This document shows positions 61,282 through 64,000 of a stretch of DNA of 64,000 nt, one piece after another. Origin of the DNA: Bacillota bacterium. GTDB taxonomy: Bacteria; Bacillota; Clostridia; Acetivibrionales; DTU013. Below the pieces are notes generated by a model. That model did not search any database. It was not told where the DNA came from and saw only the letters and a list, made by a program, of their open reading frames with translations. Positions within the stretch are counted from its first letter, which is position 1. Every line of letters begins with the position of its first letter. The stretch covers positions 62,001 to 126,000 of the forward strand of contig JAEZCO010000035.1 in assembly GCA_023433505.1 (NCBI GenBank), given 5' to 3'. Both the position numbers and the translations under genes were made by a program.

Positions 61282-62271
61282 ATGAAAGAAGAGAAGCAAG
61301 CGGTATTAAGCGTAAAAAACGTTGTGATGGATTTTAAAATCGCCGGGAAATCGCCTCTGTCCAGAAAAAAAACTTTACGCGCTTTAAATGATATTACTTT
61401 TGATTTATATAAAGGTGAAGCATTGGCCATTGTCGGTGAATCAGGCTGCGGAAAGTCGACTATATGCAGGGTTGCGATGAAATTTTACAATCCTACCTCC
61501 GGAACGATGACCTTTGAAAAAAATGATATTCATAAATTGAAGGCACAGGAACTAAAAAACTATCGTCAAAAAGTACAGATGATTTTCCAAGACCCTTTTT
61601 CCTCGCTGAATCCTTTGCATAATATCTATTATCATTTGAAGAGACCGCTTGAATTGTACCATCCTTCCGACAAAATTACCATGAAAAAGAAGATGGACGA
61701 GTATTTGACCTTGGTTGGACTTGTCCCGCCGGAAGAACAAGGAAGCAAAAATCCTCATCAGCTGTCCGGCGGACAAAGACAAAGAGCATACTTGGCAAGA
61801 ATATTGTCTGTAGGCGCAGAAGTCATATTTGCCGATGAGCCGACATCAATGCTGGACGTATCCATTCGACTGGGAATTCTAAACCTTATGAACAAATTGA
61901 AAAAGGAAAATAACAAATCCTTTGTTTATATTACTCATGATATAGCAACTGCACGATACTTTGCGGATAGAATTATTGTTTTGTATGCCGGTCATATGGT
62001 GGAATGGGGTGATATTGATAAAGTTATTGTCAATCCCATGCATCCTTATACAAAGCTTTTGGTCACGGCAGCTCCGGATCCGGAAAGAGAGGGAGTTGTG
62101 GAACTGCCGGTATTAAAAGATAAAGAATCGGAAGTAACTGTCTGGACCCCGGAAAGCAGAGGCTGTCCGTTTAAAAGCCGGTGTCCTGTGGCTGAAGAGC
62201 GATGTTCCGCAGAATTCCCGCAGGTAAGGGAAGTCAGTGACGGACAATTTATCCGGTGTTTCCATCTCTGA
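61282..62271 (+). CDS. oppF: Peptide ABC transporter ATPase (OppF/DppF-like)
   Basis: 329 aa: Walker A GESGCGKST, signature LSGGQRQRAYLARIL, Walker B VIFADEPTSMLD, and C-terminal CPFKSRCPVAEERC. GAGGTG precedes the ATG at 61282; the ATG at 61270 lies upstream of that site. Last gene of the transport operon. Confidence 0.94.
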   Translation: MKEEKQAVLSVKNVVMDFKIAGKSPLSRKKTLRALNDITFDLYKGEALAIVGESGCGKSTICRVAMKFYNPTSGTMTFEKNDIHKLKAQELKNYRQKVQMIFQDPFSSLNPLHNIYYHLKRPLELYHPSDKITMKKKMDEYLTLVGLVPPEEQGSKNPHQLSGGQRQRAYLARILSVGAEVIFADEPTSMLDVSIRLGILNLMNKLKKENNKSFVYITHDIATARYFADRIIVLYAGHMVEWGDIDKVIVNPMHPYTKLLVTAAPDPEREGVVELPVLKDKESEVTVWTPESRGCPFKSRCPVAEERCSAEFPQVREVSDGQFIRCFHL

Positions 62272-62303
62272 AATTGAACAACGACACAGCCCTTTCCTCG
62301 TGT

Positions 62304-62367
62304 AGCGTAGGGCGAATTCATTCCGCCCGCAGCGAGGGGGATAGGGGCATGCCCTCATCGGAAATCA
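62304..62367. repeat. Palindromic repeat, copy B
   Basis: Near-identical to copy A: GCGTAGGGCGAATTCATT start, GCAGCGAGG centre, GGGGCATGCCC-like second palindrome. It lies after oppF and before a short AAAGG/CCTTT stem with T-run near 62367-62387 that may end the operon. Confidence 0.85.
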
Positions 62368-62400
62368 AAGGCAGATATCCTTTTTTTGCGTTTTCGTACT

Positions 62401-63672
62401 TCAGGTCTTCCGTATGGTAAAAAGGTTCGAGGCCATATACCATGTAGCTGGGAAAGGCTGATCCATCAGCCAGTAGAAGGTTCCCCTCAAACCGTATTGA
62501 TTTACCAGTTGGTATTTGTAACTATGGCTTAAGGCGTCTTCAAACCAGATGATGCGCTGTCTCCTTGCGCTGTCATAGTAATTTAAGGTTGGCTGGTAGA
62601 CAGTATAATCAAACAAAATATTGGTTCGATAAGTTCTTGCCAGTCCCCAGACCCTGGGAAGGATCACGGTGGTGGCCATATTGCCCGGCTGGTATGGGGC
62701 GGGCCAATCATAGCCGAACAGCGTCAGTCCCATGCTTATTTTATTTGCCGGAATACCGTTTTGTATCGCATAGTCCAATACTCTTTTTACATTCGGCAGG
62801 GGAGCGGTAGCCCGCGGAGGGCCGGAGCGCCAGCCCCATTCATAGGTCATAATCGCTGCGATATCAACCAGGGGTCCCAGCCGGTTATAGTCAAAGAAAC
62901 CTACCCATTCCCTTTCCGGCCAGTCCTCCCATTTGGGCGCCATATTCAATACCAGAATTTTGTTTACATTATGCAGTCTTGCAGACAGCTCCTGAATCAA
63001 CAGCGTAAACAATTGCCTGTCTGCAGGAGGAAGATTCTCGAAATCGATGACGACGCCTCTGAAATTATTGGCTTGCAAAAAATTCATGATGTTGTTTACA
63101 AGATTCGTCCGGTTTGCAGCGGTGGATACCAGCGCATGCCCAATTTCACTGCTAAATTCTCCGTTGAATAAATTTGTCAATACCGGAAAGACCATAAGCC
63201 CGTTTGCTCTTGCCGCAGCAAGTGTTTCCGCGTCAGGCGTCCCGGTGATCCGGCCTGCTGCCGTTACCGGAAAATCGAAGAGAGCCAGATAGGTAATATA
63301 CCTTGCCAGTGAATTGATAAGCTGGGTTTTATTCGGCACGCGCGAGGGAATGAAATAGCCTATGGTCTCCAGGATAGGCTTTGTCCGCAATACCTGACCT
63401 TGATAAATGGTGTAGGGATAGGTCAGGTTGTTGGCGGCGATGAGCTGTGAAAGGGTGATATTCATGCTTTTTGCAATGGCATAAGGTGTGTCACCCCGCT
63501 TAACCACATAAGTGCCGGGAGGCGTAGGAGTCGGGATAAGCAGATTCATACCCACAACCAGGGATTCCGGCATATCCAGCCCGTTGGCAGTAATGATGGC
63601 TTGCTGGGTGACTTTATATCTATTGGCGATACTCCATAGAGTATCGCCGGACTTTACACTATATATGTCCAT
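62401..63672 (-). CDS. LysM-GH18 hydrolase (SleL/YaaH-like)
   Basis: 423 aa: two LysM repeats at about 1-50 (YSVKSGDTLWSIANRY) and 54-97 (YVVKRGDTPYAIAKSM), then a family 18 glycosidase barrel at about 105-415 with NFRGVVIDFENLPPAD, in which the Glu of DFE is the expected acid. SleL/YaaH are cortex-lytic N-acetylglucosaminidases of spores. No signal peptide is present, which is usual for these spore proteins. AAGGTG precedes the ATG. Confidence 0.92.
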   Translation of the reverse strand: MDIYSVKSGDTLWSIANRYKVTQQAIITANGLDMPESLVVGMNLLIPTPTPPGTYVVKRGDTPYAIAKSMNITLSQLIAANNLTYPYTIYQGQVLRTKPILETIGYFIPSRVPNKTQLINSLARYITYLALFDFPVTAAGRITGTPDAETLAAARANGLMVFPVLTNLFNGEFSSEIGHALVSTAANRTNLVNNIMNFLQANNFRGVVIDFENLPPADRQLFTLLIQELSARLHNVNKILVLNMAPKWEDWPEREWVGFFDYNRLGPLVDIAAIMTYEWGWRSGPPRATAPLPNVKRVLDYAIQNGIPANKISMGLTLFGYDWPAPYQPGNMATTVILPRVWGLARTYRTNILFDYTVYQPTLNYYDSARRQRIIWFEDALSHSYKYQLVNQYGLRGTFYWLMDQPFPATWYMASNLFTIRKT

Positions 63673-63883
63673 TTGTCAGCACCTTGTTTCGGTTTTATTG
63701 CAGGCTTGCCGCGTCAGCCTTTTTGCCGATGCAGGTTATAATTCCACAGGATTCAGTGTCTTTGAAGCCATGCGTTATAATATATGCTTTTTGCAGGGAT
63801 AAAGTTCTGGCGACCTGAGAACAATCCAAGAAGATCAACCATATATATAATTATGTAAAGTATTAATTGGGGATGTGATCTAT

Positions 63884-64000
63884 ATGGCTACTATTTTGGT
63901 GTATAATAATGCAAATAATACGATGGAAAGCTATACCCTGAATGAGACTGACGCCATGCCTTATTCAACACCCGGAAGCTTAACTGTCGGTGAATTCCGC
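63884..64000 (+). CDS. Start of an unknown gene (3' partial)
   Basis: 39 codons are visible (MATILVYNNANNTMESYTL...). GGGGATGTGAT lies upstream. The opening resembles clostridial small exported or wall-hydrolase-like proteins that begin with a similar MATILVYN strand, but too little is present to assign a function. Confidence 0.6.
   Translation, partial: MATILVYNNANNTMESYTLNETDAMPYSTPGSLTVGEFR

Overview
The window looks like a chromosomal segment of a spore-forming, Gram-positive anaerobe of the class Clostridia. The reasons are strong AGGAGG-type ribosome binding sites, frequent TTG and GTG starts, several riboswitch or T-box leaders with intrinsic terminators, lipoprotein-type solute-binding proteins, and a SleL/YaaH-like LysM hydrolase. 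No rRNA, tRNA, CRISPR array or intact insertion sequence was recognised. Species cannot be named from sequence alone.

Layout. (1) 1-12.4 kb, mostly housekeeping: the end of a WecA/TagO-type transferase; a very compact proline T-box leader before two unrelated prolyl-tRNA synthetases (archaeal/eukaryotic type, then bacterial type); an ArsB/NhaD-type ion permease behind a structured leader; a secreted SH3-CAP protein; a leftward set (unknown small protein, mannose-1-phosphate guanylyltransferase/phosphomannomutase-like fusion, RluA pseudouridine synthase); and a c-di-AMP riboswitch before a peptidoglycan-binding protein. (2) 12.5-32.5 kb, a GC-rich corrinoid/metal-chelatase island: cobalamin riboswitch, corrinoid adenosyltransferase, half-length BtuF-like lipoprotein, a second binding protein fused to a copper-amine-oxidase-N domain, FecCD permease, ATPase, CbiZ, two different CobN subunits, a SPASM-like radical SAM enzyme, an ABC-2 exporter, and ChlI- and ChlD-type AAA+ subunits. 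Genes overlap or nearly touch and end in one terminator. (3) 32.5-39.6 kb, a more AT-rich accessory stretch: a decayed helicase copy, a 3D-domain protein, an unknown gene, an AAA-ATPase/PD-(D/E)XK-type gene flanked by inverted repeats, and the intact helicase. (4) 39.8-54.7 kb, a methyltransferase and a peptidoglycan amino-sugar salvage locus: anmK and nagZ leftward; murQ, an LplABC-like ABC transporter, tandem GNAT (GlmA-like), PIG-L-like protein, AmiE-like serine hydrolase, namZ, a murK-like kinase and a MurR/RpiR regulator rightward. (5) 54.7-64 kb: UV damage endonuclease, a dipeptide/oligopeptide ABC operon containing a dispersed palindromic repeat, a LysM-GH18 hydrolase and the start of an unidentified gene.

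How they work together. Island 2 would import corrinoids (binding proteins, permease, ATPase), trim their nucleotide loop (CbiZ), adenosylate them (BtuR) and carry out ATP-driven metal chelation on one or two tetrapyrroles (CobN with ChlI/ChlD). The radical SAM enzyme and the exporter have no place in textbook B12 salvage, so this is the strongest candidate for an undescribed system. Locus 4 would import MurNAc-containing sugars and break them down in the cytoplasm to GlcNAc-6-phosphate. It resembles the B. subtilis mur-amiE-nagZ-namZ locus, but an ABC transporter and a kinase stand where the PTS would be.

A recurring pattern is gene remnants that keep a 5' flank joined to a distant part of the gene, with the middle missing. 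One comes from the helicase and one from the methyltransferase, and both intact parents lie in this window.
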